NCBI GenBank assembly: GCA_963555705.1
Contig: CAUVWQ010000025.1
Span: forward strand, 124,001 to 188,000
Reading direction: 5' to 3'
Length of the DNA: 64,000 nucleotides
Origin: Ligustrum vulgare
Lineage: Eukaryota > Streptophyta > Magnoliopsida > Lamiales > Oleaceae
Shown: positions 1 to 12,400 of the stretch, one piece after another
Layout of the letters: each line of letters begins with the position of its first letter
Numbering within the stretch: the first letter of the stretch is position 1
The notes under the pieces: generated by a model
What the model was told of the DNA's origin: nothing
What the model saw: only the letters and a program-made list of their open reading frames with translations
Database searches by the model: none
Made by a program: the position numbers and the translations under genes

Positions 1-37
1 TAATAATAAGCCTATGTTTGGTGACTGCGAGGTTAGT

Positions 38-64
38 GCAATTGTGCAACCCTGTTTGCAATTG
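38..64 (+). repeat. Imperfect inverted repeat around CCCTGT (first unit shown)
   Basis: CAATTGTGCAA and TTGCAATTG face each other across a 6-base CCCTGT loop. Nine pairs form if two bases bulge on the left arm. The block recurs in nearly every unit, with point variants such as GTGCACTTGTGC, TTCGCAATTG, TTGCAGTTG and GCAACTGTG that weaken one arm. No function can be assigned. It could be a protein-binding site or simply a slowly changing segment. Confidence 0.55.
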
Positions 65-85
65 AATTTAATTTCATATTGATTT

Positions 86-127
86 GAGAATGTGATTCGG
101 AGAATGTACATTTGAGAATGTGATTTG
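86..127 (+). repeat. 14-bp tandem trio inside the monomer (first unit shown)
   Basis: Three adjacent 14-bp copies are seen: GAGAATGTGATTCG, GAGAATGTACATTT and GAGAATGTGATTTG. Full-length units carry all three. In 410- and 409-bp units exactly one copy is missing, leaving GAGAATGTGATTCG joined to GAGAATGTGATTT, so this element accounts for the commonest length change in the array. In many units the middle copy reads TTCATTT instead of TACATTT, a useful subtype marker. Confidence 0.95.
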
Positions 128-157
128 GTATCATTTATTACACTGAAACACAGCATA

Positions 158-305
158 CTGCCATTATAGGTGTCTCCATATTTTGTCCACCAGAGTACTG
201 CCATTACAGTTTGAAAGTTAGGATAATTCAACTGCCATTAGAGTTTTCCCCATATTTCGTCCACCAGAGTACTGCCATTGTAGTTCGAAAGTTAGGATAA
301 TTCAA
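158..305 (+). repeat. Two 74-bp sub-repeats inside the monomer (first unit shown)
   Basis: CTGCCATT motifs lie at 158, 198, 232 and 272, which gives two 74-bp copies, each divided into a 40-bp part (ending in the TTGTCCACCAGAGTA box) and a 34-bp part (with GTTTGAAAGTTAGG or GTTCGAAAGTTAGG). The second copy begins right after GGATAATTCAA. This nested duplication explains the 349-bp units (one 74-mer lost) and the 384-bp units (one 40-bp part lost). It suggests the monomer grew by internal duplication before it was amplified. Confidence 0.93.
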
Positions 306-393
306 CTTTGAGGAAAAATTTCTCTAATCTATAATTTTCAAATTTACTCATTCTTATACCCAACTTTGCTAGAAAAAATGTCTAAGCTGCTTA

Positions 394-405
394 TTTTCTA
401 GAAAA
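394..405 (+). repeat. 12-bp palindrome TTTTCTAGAAAA (first unit shown)
   Basis: The sequence is its own reverse complement and contains TCTAGA. It occurs once in most monomers near the unit end. Subtypes alter it: 409-type units lose one T (TTATTTCTAGAAAA), some read TTTTTTAGAAAA, and a few read TTTTTTTGAAAA (for example near 24290, 27590 and 30495). The 88-bp deletion joins at its centre. No function is shown. Confidence 0.9.
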
Positions 406-833
406 GTATGTTGACATGCACTTGTAATAATAAGCCTATGTTTGGTGACTGCGAGGTTAGTGCAATTGTGCAACCCTGTTTGCAATTGAATTTAATTTCA
501 TAATGACTTGAGAATGTGATTCGGAGAATGTGATTTGGTATCATTTACTACACTGAAACACTGCGCACTACCATTATAGTTTTCTCCATATTTTGTCCAC
601 CAGAGTAGTGCCATTACTGTTTGAAAGTTAGGATAATTCAGCTGCCATTATAGTTTTCTCCACATTTTGTCCACCAGAGTACTACCATTATAGTTCGAAA
701 GTTATGATAATTCAACTTTGAGGAAAAATATCTCTAGTATATAATTTTCAAATTTACTCATTCTTATACCCAACTTTGCTAGAAAAAATGTCTAAGCTGC
801 TTATTTCTAGAAAATGAAGTTGATATGCACTTG

Positions 834-1257
834 TAATAATAAGCCTATGTTTGGTGACTGCGAGGTTAGTGCAATTGTGCAACCCTGTTTGCAATTGAAT
901 TTAATTTCATAATGATTTGAGAATGTGATTCGGAGAATGTTCATTTGAGAATGTGATTTGGTATCATTTACTACACTGAAACACTGCGCACTGCCATTAT
1001 AGTTTTCTCCATATTTTGTCCACCAGAGTAGTGCCATTACTGTTTGAAAGTTTGGATAATTCAACTGCCATTGTAGTTTTCTCCATATTTTGTCCACCAG
1101 AGTACTGCCATTATAGTTCGAAAGTTAGGATAATTCAACTTTGAGGAAATATTTCTCTAATCTATAATTTTCAAATTTACTCATTCTTATACCCAACTTT
1201 GCTAGAAAAAATGTCTAAGCTGCTTATTTTCTAGAAAAGTAAGTTGACATGCACTTG
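834..1257 (+). repeat. Reference 424-bp monomer
   Basis: I use this complete unit to describe the family. Offsets from the unit start: 1-37 lead with TAATAATAAG and a GACTGCGAGG or GAGTGCGAGG block; 38-64 an imperfect dyad around CCCTGT; 65-85 AT-rich; 86-127 three 14-bp tandem copies starting GAGAATGT; 128-157 linker with ACTGAAACAC; 158-231 and 232-305 two 74-bp sub-repeats; 306-424 tail with GAGGAAAAATTTCTC, poly-A after GCTAG, and the palindrome TTTTCTAGAAAA. Variation between units is concentrated in the 14-mer and 74-mer zones. The tail is the most uniform part. The phase point is arbitrary. Confidence 0.95.
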
Positions 1258-2939
1258 TAATAATAAGCCTATGTTTGGTGACTGCGAGGTTAGTGCAATT
1301 GTGCAACCCTGTTTGCAATTGAATTTAATTTCATAATGACTTGAGAATGTGATTCGGAGAATGTGATTTGGTATCATTTACTACACTGAAACACTGCGCA
1401 CTACCATTATAGTTTTCTCCATATTTTGTCCACCAAAGTAGTGCCATTACTGTTTGAAAGTTAGGATAATTCAACTGCCATTATAGTTTTCTCCACATTT
1501 TCTCCACCAGAGTACTACCATTATAGTTCGAAAGTTAGGATAATTCAACTTTGAGGAAAAATATCTCTAATATATAATTTTCAAATTTACTCATTCTTAT
1601 ACCCAACTTTGCTAGAAAAAATGTCTAAGCTGCTTATTTTCTAGAAAAGTAAGTTGACATGCACTTGTAATAATAAGCCTATGTTTGGTGACTGCGAGGT
1701 TAGTGCAATTGTGCAACCCTGTTTGCAATTGAATTTAATTTCATAATGATTTGAGAATGTGATTCGGAGAATGTTCATTTGAGAATGTGATTTGGTATCA
1801 TTTACTACACTGAAACACTGCGCACTGCCATTATAGTTTTCTCCATATTTTGTCCACCAGAGTAGTGCCATTACCGTTTGAAAGTTTGGATAATTCAACT
1901 GCCATTATAGTTTTCTCCATATTTTGTCCACCAGAGTACTGCCATTATAGTTTGAAAGTTAGGATAATTCAACTTTGAGGAAAAATTTCTCTAATCTATA
2001 ATTTTCAAATTTACTCATTCTTATACCCGACTTTGCTAGAAAAAATGTCTAAGCTGCTTATTTTCTAGAAAAGTAAGTTGACATGCACTTGTAATAATAA
2101 GCCTATGTTTGGTGACTGCGAGGTTAGTGCAATTGTGCAACCCTGTTTGCAGTTGAATTTCATTTCATATTGATTTGAGAATGTGATTCGGAGAATGTAC
2201 ATTTGAGAATGTGATTTGTTATCATTTATTACACTGAAACACCGCATACTGCCATTATAGGTTTCTCCATATTTTGTCCACCAGAGTACTGCCATTACAG
2301 TTTGAAAGTTAGGATAATTCAACTGCCATTAGAGTTTTCTCCATATTTTGTCCACCAGAGTACTGCCATTGTAGTTCGAAAGTTAGGATAATTCAACTTT
2401 GAGGAAAAATTTCTCAAATCTATAATTTTCAAATTTACTCATTCTTATACCCAACTTTACTAGAAAAAATGTCTAAGCTGCTTATTTTCTAGAAAAGTAA
2501 GTTGACATGCACTTGTAATAATAAGCCTATGTTTGGTGACTGCGAGGTTAGTGCAATTGTGCAACCCTGTTTGCAATTGAATTTAATTTCATATTGATTT
2601 GAGAATGTGATTCGGAGAATGTACATTTGAGAATGTGATTTGGTATCATTTATTACACTGAAACACAGCATACTGCCATTATAGGTGTCTCCATATTTTG
2701 TCCACCAGAGTACTGCCATTACAGTTTGAAAGTTAGGATAATTCAACTGCCATTAGAGTTTTCCCCATATTTCGTCCACCAGAGTACTGCCATTGTAGTT
2801 CGAAAGTTAGGATAATTCAACTTTGAGGAAATATTTCTCTAATCTATAATTTTCAAATTTACTCATTCTTATACCCAACTTTGCTAGAAAAAATGTCTAA
2901 GCTGCTTATTTTCTAGAAAAGTAAGTTGACATGCACTTG
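1258..2939 (+). repeat. 1682-bp tetramer HOR, copy 1
   Basis: Four units of 410, 424, 424 and 424 bp start at 1258, 1668, 2092 and 2516. The 410-bp unit carries the tags ACCAAAGTAG and CATTTTCTCCACC. The same ordered set with the same tags follows at 2940, so this is a higher-order repeat rather than a run of random monomers. Confidence 0.88.
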
Positions 2940-4596
2940 TAATAATAAGCCTATGTTTGGTGACTGCGAGGTTAGTGCAATTGTGCAACCCTGTTTGCAA
3001 TTGAATTTAATTTCATAATGACTTGAGAATGTGATTCGGAGAATGTGATTTGGTATCATTTACTACACTGAAACACTGCGCACTACCATTATAGTTTTCT
3101 CCATATTTTGTCCACCAAAGTAGTGCCATTACTGTTTGAAAGTTAGGATAATTCAACTGCCATTATAGTTTTCTCCACATTTTCTCCACCAGAGTACTAC
3201 CATTATAGTTCGAAAGTTAGGATAATTCAACTTTGAGGAAAAATATCTCTAATATATAATTTTCAAATTTACTCATTCTTATACCCAACTTTGCTAGAAA
3301 AAATGTCTAAGCTGCTTATTTTCTAGAAAAGTAAGTTGACATGCACTTGTAATAATAAGCCTATGTTTGGTGACTGCGAGGTTAGTGCAATTGTGCAACC
3401 CTGTTTGCAATTGAATTTAATTTCATAATGATTTGAGAATGTGATTCGGAGAATGTTCATTTGAGAATGTGATTTGGTATCATTTACTACACTGAAACAC
3501 TGCGCACTGCCATTATAGTTTTCTCCATATTTTGTCCACCAGAGTAGTGCCATTACCGTTTGAAAGTTTGGATAATTCAACTGCCATTATAGTTTTCTCC
3601 ATATTTTGTCCACCAGAGTACTGCCATTATAGTTTGAAAGTTAGGATAATTCAACTTTGAGGAAAAATTTCTCTAATCTATAATTTTCAAATTTACTCAT
3701 TCTTATACCCGACTTTGCTAGAAAAAATGTCTAAGCTGCTTATTTTCTAGAAAAGTAAGTTGACATGCACTTGTAATAATAAGCCTATGTTTGGTGACTG
3801 CGAGGTTAGTGCAATTGTGCAACCCTGTTTGCAGTTGAATTTAATTTCATATTGATTTGAGAATGTGATTCGGAGAATGTACATTTGAGAATGTGATTTG
3901 TTATCATTTATTACACTGAAACACCGCATACTGCCATTATAGGTTTCTCCATATTTTGTCCACCAGAGTACTGCCATTACAGTTTGAAAGTTAGGATAAT
4001 TCAACTGCCATTAGAGTTTTCTCCATATTTTGTCCACCAGAGTACTGCCATTGTAGTTCGAAAGTTAGGATAATTCAACTTTGAGGAAAAATTTCTCAAA
4101 TCTATAATTTTCAAATTTACTCATTCTTATACCCAACTTTACTAGAAAAAATGTCTAAGCTGCTTATTTTCTAGAAAAGTAAGTTGACATGCACTTGTAA
4201 TAATAAGCCTATGTTTGGTGACTGCGAGGTTAGTGCAATTGTGCAACCCTGTTTGCAATTGAATTTAATTTCATATTGATTTGAGAATGTGATTCGGAGA
4301 ATGTACATTTGAGAATGTGATTTGGTATCATTTATTACACTGAAACACGGCATACTGCCATTATAGGTGTCTCCATATTTTTTCCACCAGAGTACTGCCA
4401 TTACAGTTTGAAAGTTAGGATAATTCAACTGCCATTAGAGTTTTCCCCATATTTCGTCCACCAGAGTACTGCCATTGTAGTTCGAAAGTTAGGATAATTC
4501 AACTTTGAGGAAAAATTTCTCTAATCTATAATTTTCAAATTTACTCATTCTTATACCCAACTTTGCTAGAAAAAATGTCTAAGCTGCTTATTTTCT
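2940..4596 (+). repeat. 1682-bp tetramer HOR, copy 2 (cut short by the 88-bp deletion)
   Basis: Units start at 2940, 3350, 3774 and 4198 and match 1258-2914 in order and subtype. Visible differences are few, for example ACACGGCATAC at the fourth unit where copy 1 has ACACAGCATAC. The last unit ends early at the junction at 4596/4597. The segment from 2940 to about 6515 also matches 13866 to about 17441 at an offset of 10926 bp. Confidence 0.87.
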
Positions 4597-4957
4597 GAAT
4601 TTAATTTCATATTGATTTGAGAATGTGATTCCGAGAATGTACATTTGAGAATGTGATTTGGTATCATTTATTACACTGAAACACAGCATACTGCCATTAT
4701 AGGTTTCTCAATATTTTGTCCACCAGAGTACTGCCATTACAGTTTTAAAGTTAGGATAATTCAACTGCCATTAGAGTTTTCTCCATATTTTGTCCACCAG
4801 AGTACTGCCATTGTAGTTCAAAAGTTAGGATAATTCAACTTTGAGGAAAAATTTCTCTAATCTATAATTTTCAAATTTACTCATTCTTATACCAAACTTT
4901 GCTAGAAAAAATGTCTGAGCTGCTTATTTTCTAGAAAAGTAAGTTTACATGCACTTG
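4198..4957 (+). repeat. Fused monomer pair with an 88-bp deletion
   Basis: The interval between consecutive phase motifs is 760 bp, that is 848 minus 88. At 4596/4597 TTATTTTCT is joined directly to GAATTTAATTTC. This removes the right half of the palindrome, the TAATAATAAG phase motif and the conserved dyad of the next unit. Beyond the palindrome centre only a single T is shared at the breakpoints. The same junction recurs at 15522/15523. Confidence 0.93.
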
Positions 4958-5381
4958 TAATAATAAGCCTATGTTTGGTGACTGCGAGGTTAGTGCAACT
5001 GTGCAACCCTGTTTGCAATTGAATTTAATTTCATATTGATTTGAGAATGTGATTCGGAGAATGTACATTTGAGAATGTGATTTGGTATCATTTATTACAC
5101 TGAAACACAGCATACTGCCATTATAGGTTTCTCAATATTTTGTCCACCAGAGTACTGCCATTACAGTTTGAAAGTTAGGATAATTCAACTGCCATTAGAG
5201 TTTTCTCCATATTTTGTCCACCAGAGTACTGCCATTGTAGTTCAAAAGTTAGGATAATTCAACTTTGAGGAAAAATTTCTCTAATCTATAATTTTCAAAT
5301 TTACTCATTCTTATACCCAACTTTGCTAGAAAAAATGTCTAAGCTGCTCATTTTCTAGAATATTAAGTTGACATGCACTTG

Positions 5382-8300
5382 TAATAATAAGCCTATGTTT
5401 GGTGACTGCGAGGTTAGTGCAATTGTGCAACCCTGTTTGCAATTGAATTTAATTTCATATTGATTTGAGAATGTGATTCGGAGAATGTACATTTGAGAAT
5501 GTGATTTGGTATCATCTACTACACTGAAACACTGCGCACTGCCATTATAGTTTTCTCCATATTTTGTCCACCAGAGTATTGCCATTACTGGTTGAAAGTT
5601 AGGATAATTCAACTGCCATTAGAGTTTTCTCCATATTTTGTCCACCAGAGTACTGCCATTGTAGTTCGAAAGTTAGGATAATTCAACTTTGAGGAAAAAT
5701 TTCTCTAATCTATAATTTTCAAATTTACTCATTCTTATACCCAACTTTGCTAGAAAAAATGTCTAAGCTGCTTATTTTCTAGAAAAGTAAGTTGACATGC
5801 ACTTGTAATAGTAAGCCTATGTTTGGTGACTGCGAGGTTAGTGCAATTGTGCAACCCTGTTCGCAATTGAATTTAATTTCATAATGACTTGAGAATGTGA
5901 TTCGGAGAATGTGATTTGGTATCATTTACTACACTGAAACACTGCGCACTACCATTATAGTTTTCTCCATATTTTGTCCACCAGAGTAGTGCCATTACTG
6001 TTTGAAAGTTAGGATAATTCAACTGCCATTATAGTTTTCTCCACATTTTGTCCACCAGAGTACTACCATTATAGTTCGAAAGTTCGGATAATTCAACTTT
6101 GAGGAAAAATATCTCTAATATATAATTTTCAAATTTACTCATTCTTATACCCAACTTTGCTAGAAAAAATGTCTAAGCTGCTTATTTCTAGAAAATTAAG
6201 TTGATATGCACTGGTAATAATAAGCCTATGTTTGGTGACTGCGAGGTTAGTGCAATTGTGCAACCCTGTTTGCAATTGAATTTAATTTCATAATGATTTG
6301 AGAATGTGATTCGGAGAATGTTCATTTGAGAATGTGATTTGGTATCATTTACTACACTGAAACACTGCGCACTGCCATTAAAGTTTTCTCCATATTTTGT
6401 CCACCAGAGTAGTGCCATTACTGTTTGAAAGTTTGGATAATTCAACTGCCATTGTAGTTTTCTCCATATTTTGTCCACCAGAGTACTGCCATTATAGTTC
6501 GAAAGTTAGGATAATTCAACTTTGAGGAAATATTTCTCTAATCTATAATTTTCAAATTTACTCATTCTTATACCCAACTTTGCTAGAAAAAATGTCTAAG
6601 CTGCTTATTTTCTAGAAAAGTAAGTTGACATGCACTTGTAATAATAAGCCTATGTTTGGTGACTGCGAGGTTAGTGCAATTGTGCAACCCTGTTTGCAAT
6701 TGAATTTAATTTCATAATGACTTGAGAATGTGATTCGGAGAATGTGATTTGGTATCATTTACTACACTGAAACACTGCGCACTACCATTATAGTTTTCTC
6801 CATATTTTGTCCACCAAAGTAGTGCCATTACTGTTTGAAAGTTAGGATAATTCAACTGCCATTATAGTTTTCTCCACATTTTCTCCACCAGAGTACTACC
6901 ATTATAGTTCGAAAGTTAGGATAATTCAACTTTGAGGAAAAATATCTCTAATATATAATTTTCAAATTTACTCATTCTTATACCCAACTTTGCTAGAAAA
7001 AATGTCTAAGCTGCTTATTTCTAGAAAATTAAGTTGATATGCACTGGTAATAATAAGCCTATGTTTGGTGACTGCGAGGTTAGTGCAATTGTGCAACCCT
7101 GTTTGCAATTGAATTTAATTTCATATTGATTTGAGAATGTGATTCGGAGAATGTACATTTGAGAATGTGATTTGGTATCATCTACTACACTGAAACACTG
7201 CGCACTGCCATTATAGTTTTCTCCATATTTTGTCCACCAGAGTATTGCCATTACTGGTTGAAAGTTAGGATAATTCAACTGCCATTAGAGTTTTCTCCAT
7301 ATTTTGTCCACCAGAGTACTGCCATTGTAGTTCGAAAGTTAGGATAATTCAACTTTGAGGAAAAATTTCTCTAATCTATAATTTTCAAATTTACTCAGTC
7401 TTATACCCAACTTTGCTAGAAAAAATGTCTAAGCTGCTTATTTTCTAGAAAAGTAAGTTGACATGCACTTGTAATAGTAAGCCTATGTTTGGTGACTGCG
7501 AGGTTAGTGCAATTGTGCAACCCTGTTCGCAATTGAATTTAATTTCATAATGACTTGAGAATGTGATTCGGAGAATGTGATTTGGTATCATTTACTACAC
7601 TGAAACACTGCGCACTACCATTATAGTTTTCTCCATATTTTGTCCACCAGAGTAGTGCCATTACTGTTTGAAAGTTAGGATAATTCAACTGCCATTATAG
7701 TTTTCTCCACATTTTGTCCACCAGAGTACTACCATTATAGTTCGAAAGTTCGGATAATTCAACTTTGAGGAAAAATATCTCTAATATATAATTTTCAAAT
7801 TTACTCATTCTTATACCCAACTTTGCTAGAAAAAATGTCTAAGCTGCTTATTTCTAGAAAATTAAGTTGATATGCACTGGTAATAATAAGCCTATGTTTG
7901 GTGACTGCGAGGTTAGTGCAATTGTGCAACCCTGTTTGCAATTGAATTTAATTTCATAATGATTTGAGAATGTGATTCGGAGAAAGTTCATTTGAGAATG
8001 TGATTTGGTATCATTTACTACACTGAAACACTGCGCACTGCCATTAAAGTTTTCTCCATATTTTGTCCACCAGAGTAGTGCCATTACTGTTTGAAAGTTT
8101 GGATAATTCAACTGCCATTGTAGTTTTCTCCATATTTTGTCCACCAGAGTACTGCCATTATAGTTCGAAAGTTAGGATAATTCAACTTTGAGGAAATATT
8201 TCTCTAATCTATAATTTTCAAATTTACTCATTCTTATACCCAACTTTGCTAGAAAAAATGTCTAAGCTGCTTATTTTCTAGAAAAGTAAGTTGACATGCA

Positions 8301-9411
8301 CTTGTAATAATAAGCCTATGTTTGGTGACTGCGAGGTTAGTGCAATTGTGCAACCCTGTTTGCAATTGAATTTAATTTCATAATGACTTGAGAATGTGAT
8401 TCGGAGAATGTGATTTGGTATCATTTACTACACTGAAACACTGCGCACTACCATTATAGTTTTCTCCATATTTTGTCCACCAAAGTAGTGCCATTACTGT
8501 TTGAAAGTTAGGATAATTCAACTGCCATTATAGTTTTCTCCACATTTTCTCCACCAGAGTACTACCATTATAGTTCGAAAGTTAGGATAATTCAACTTTG
8601 AGGAAAAATATCTCTAATATATAATTTTCAAATTTACTCATTCTTATACCCAACTTTGCTAGAAAAAATGTCTAAGCTGCTTATTTCTAGAAAATTAAGT
8701 TGATATGCACTGGTAATAATAAGCCTATGTTTGGTGACTGCGAGGTTAGTGCAATTGTGCAACCCTGTTTGCAATTGAATTTAATTTCATAATGATTTGA
8801 GAATGTGATTCGGAGAATGTTCATTTGAGAATGTGATTTGGTATCATTTACTACACTGAAACACTGCGCACTGCCATTATAGTTTTCTCCACATTTTGTC
8901 CACCAGAGTACTACCATTATAGTTCGAAAGTTCGGATAATTCAACTTTGAGGAAAAATATCTCTAATATATAATTTTCAAATTTACTCATTCTTATACCC
9001 AACTTTGCTAGAAAAAATGTCTAAGCGGCTTATTTCTAGAAAATTAAGTTGATATGCACTGGTAATAATAAGTCTATGTTTGGTGACTGCGAGGTTAGTG
9101 CAATTGTGCAACCCTGTTTGCAATTGAATTTAATTTCATAATGATTTGAGAATGTGATTCGGAGAATGTTCATTTGAGAATGTGATTTGGTATTATTTAC
9201 TACACTGAAACACTGCGCACTGCCATTATAGTTTTCTCCACATTTTGTCCACCAGAGTACTACCATTATAGTTCGAAAGTTCGGATAATTCAACTTTGAG
9301 GAAAAATATCTCTAATATATAATTTTCAAATTTACTCATTCTTATACCCAACTTTGCTAGAAAAAATGTCTAAGCTGCTTATTTCTAGAAAATTAAGTTG
9401 ATATGCACTGG
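5382..9411 (+). repeat. 4030-bp decamer HOR, copy 1
   Basis: Ten units start at 5382, 5806, 6215, 6639, 7048, 7472, 7881, 8305, 8714 and 9063, with lengths 424-409 four times and then 349-349. The first eight form two near-identical 1666-bp tetramers (5382-7047 and 7048-8713). Shared private tags include CTCAGTCTTA near 7397, AGAAAGTTC near 7982 and AAGCGGC near 9024, all present at +4030 in the second copy. This is a recent segmental duplication within the array. Confidence 0.93.
8714..9411 (+). repeat. Two 349-bp monomers lacking one 74-bp sub-repeat
   Basis: Units 8714-9062 and 9063-9411 are 75 bp short. One 74-bp sub-repeat is missing, and the 1-bp loss typical of 409-type units accounts for the rest (TTATTTCTAG). 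The surviving segment reads CTGCCATTATAG, then CCACATTTTGTCC, then CTACCATTATAGTTCG, joining the left part of sub-repeat 1 to the right part of sub-repeat 2. Unequal exchange between the two 74-mers explains it. The pair recurs at 12744-13441. Confidence 0.92.
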
Positions 9412-12400
9412 TAATAATAAGCCTATGTTTGGTGACTGCGAGGTTAGTGCAATTGTGCAACCCTGTTTGCAATTGAATTTAATTTCATATTGATTTGAGA
9501 ATGTGATTCGGAGAATGTACATTTGAGAATGTGATTTGGTATCATCTACTACACTGAAACACTGCGCACTGCCATTATAGTTTTCTCCATATTTTGTCCA
9601 CCAGAGTATTGCCATTACTGGTTGAAAGTTAGGATAATACAACTGCCATTAGAGTTTTCTCCATATTTTGTCCACCAGAGTACTGCCATTGTAGTTCGAA
9701 AGTTAGGATAATTCAACTTTGAGGAAAAATTTCTCTAATCTATAATTTTCAAATTTACTCATTCTTATACCCAACTTTGCTAGAAAAAATGTCTAAGCTG
9801 CTTATTTTCTAGAAAAGTAAGTTGACATGCACTTGTAATAGTAAGCCTATGTTTGGTGACTGCGAGGTTAGTGCAATTGTGCAACCCTGTTCGCAATTGA
9901 ATTTAATTTCATAATGACTTGAGAATGTGATTCGGAGAATGTGATTTGGTATCATTTACTACACTGAAACACTGCGCACTACCATTATAGTTTTCTCCAT
10001 ATTTTGTCCACCAGAGTAGTGCCATTACTGTTTGAAAGTTAGGATAATTCAACTGCCATTATAGTTTTCTCCACATTTTGTCCACCAGAGTACTACCATT
10101 ATAGTTCGAAAGTTCGGATAATTCAACTTTGAGGAAAAATATCTCTAATATATAATTTTCAAATTTACTCATTCTTATACCCAACTTTGCTAGAAAAAAT
10201 GTCTAAGCTGCTTATTTCTAGAAAATTAAGTTGATATGCACTGGTAATAATAAGCCTATGTTTGGTGACTGCGAGGTTAGTGCAATTGTGCAACCCTGTT
10301 TGCAATTGAATTTAATTTCATAATGATTTGAGAATGTGATTCGGAGAATGTTCATTTGAGAATGTGATTTGGTATCATTTACTACACTGAAACACTGCGC
10401 ACTGCCATTAAAGTTTTCTCCATATTTTGTCCACCAGAGTAGTGCCATTACTGTTTGAAAGTTTGGATAATTCAACTGCCATTGTAGTTTTCTCCATATT
10501 TTGTCCACCAGAGTACTGCCATTATAGTTCGAAAGTTAGGATAATTCAACTTTGAGGAAATATTTCTCTAATCTATAATTTTCAAATTTACTCATTCTTA
10601 TACCCAACTTTGCTAGAAAAAATGTCTAAGCTGCTTATTTTCTAGAAAAGTAAGTTGACATGCACTTGTAATAATAAGCCTATGTTTGGTGACTGCGAGG
10701 TTAGTGCAATTGTGCAACCCTGTTTGCAATTGAATTTAATTTCATAATGACTTGAGAATGTGATTCGGAGAATGTGATTTGGTATCATTTACTACACTGA
10801 AACACTGCGCACTACCATTATAGTTTTCTCCATATTTTGTCCACCAAAGTAGTGCCATTACTGTTTGAAAGTTAGGATAATTCAACTGCCATTATAGTTT
10901 TCTCCACATTTTCTCCACCAGAGTACTACCATTATAGTTCGAAAGTTAGGATAATTCAACTTTGAGGAAAAATATCTCTAATATATAATTTTCAAATTTA
11001 CTCATTCTTATACCCAACTTTGCTAGAAAAAATGTCTAAGCTGCTTATTTCTAGAAAATTAAGTTGATATGCACTGGTAATAATAAGCCTATGTTTGGTG
11101 ACTGCGAGGTTAGTGCAATTGTGCAACCCTGTTTGCAATTGAATTTAATTTCATATTGATTTGAGAATGTGATTCGGAGAATGTACATTTGAGAATGTGA
11201 TTTGGTATCATCTACTACACTGAAACACTGCGCACTGCCATTATAGTTTTCTCCATATTTTGTCCACCAGAGTATTGCCATTACTGGTTGAAAGTTAGGA
11301 TAATTCAACTGCCATTAGAGTTTTCTCCATATTTTGTCCACCAGAGTACTGCCATTGTAGTTCGAAAGTTAGGATAATTCAACTTTGAGGAAAAATTTCT
11401 CTAATCTATAATTTTCAAATTTACTCAGTCTTATACCCAACTTTGCTAGAAAAAATGTCTAAGCTGCTTATTTTCTAGAAAAGTAAGTTGACATGCACTT
11501 GTAATAGTAAGCCTATGTTTGGTGACTGCGAGGTTAGTGCAATTGTGCAACCCTGTTCGCAATTGAATTTAATTTCATAATGACTTGAGAATGTGATTCG
11601 GAGAATGTGATTTGGTATCATTTACTACACTGAAACACTGCGCACTACCATTATAGTTTTCTCCATATTTTGTCCACCAGAGTAGTGCCATTACTGTTTG
11701 AAAGTTAGGATAATTCAACTGCCATTATAGTTTTCTCCACATTTTGTCCACCAGAGTACTACCATTATAGTTCGAAAGTTCGGATAATTCAACTTTGAGG
11801 AAAAATATCTCTAATATATAATTTTCAAATTTACTCATTCTTATACCCAACTTTGCTAGAAAAAATGTCTAAGCTGCTTATTTCTAGAAAATTAAGTTGA
11901 TATGCACTGGTAATAATAAGCCTATGTTTGGTGACTGCGAGGTTAGTGCAATTGTGCAACCCTGTTTGCAATTGAATTTAATTTCATAATGATTTGAGAA
12001 TGTGATTCGGAGAAAGTTCATTTGAGAATGTGATTTGGTATCATTTACTACACTGAAACACTGCGCACTGCCATTAAAGTTTTCTCCATATTTTGTCCAC
12101 CAGAGTAGTGCCATTACTGTTTGAAAGTTTGGATAATTCAACTGCCATTGTAGTTTTCTCCATATTTTGTCCACCAGAGTACTGCCATTATAGTTCGAAA
12201 GTTAGGATAATTCAACTTTGAGGAAATATTTCTCTAATCTATAATTTTCAAATTTACTCATTCTTATACCCAACTTTGCTAGAAAAAATGTCTAAGCTGC
12301 TTATTTTCTAGAAAAGTAAGTTGACATGCACTTGTAATAATAAGCCTATGTTTGGTGACTGCGAGGTTAGTGCAATTGTGCAACCCTGTTTGCAATTGAA

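Larger units (their letters stand above)
1..1257 (+). repeat. Left-edge monomers
   Basis: The first three units start at 1 (424), 425 (409) and 834 (424). The unit at 1 has the ACAGCATACTGCC and GGTGTCTCCAT subtype of 2516. The one at 425 is a 14-mer-lacking form with TCAGCTGCC near 638. The array is already under way at base 1, and no boundary or flanking sequence is visible. Confidence 0.9.

Noticed and set aside
284..300. Pol III B-box-like GTTCGAAAG, with an A-box-like stretch near offset 20
   Set aside because: Only GTTCGA matches the B box, the A-box resemblance is weak, and the roughly 260-bp spacing is not that of a tRNA or SINE promoter.
310..350. TATA-like CTATAATTTTC as a promoter
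   Set aside because: It is one of many A/T runs in an AT-rich satellite and no transcript or coding region follows. Satellite transcription is possible but not shown by sequence.
834..1257. CENP-B box
   Set aside because: The TTCG occurrences (TTCGGAG and TTCGAAAG) lack the downstream A and CGGG positions of the consensus. Absence does not exclude a centromeric role.
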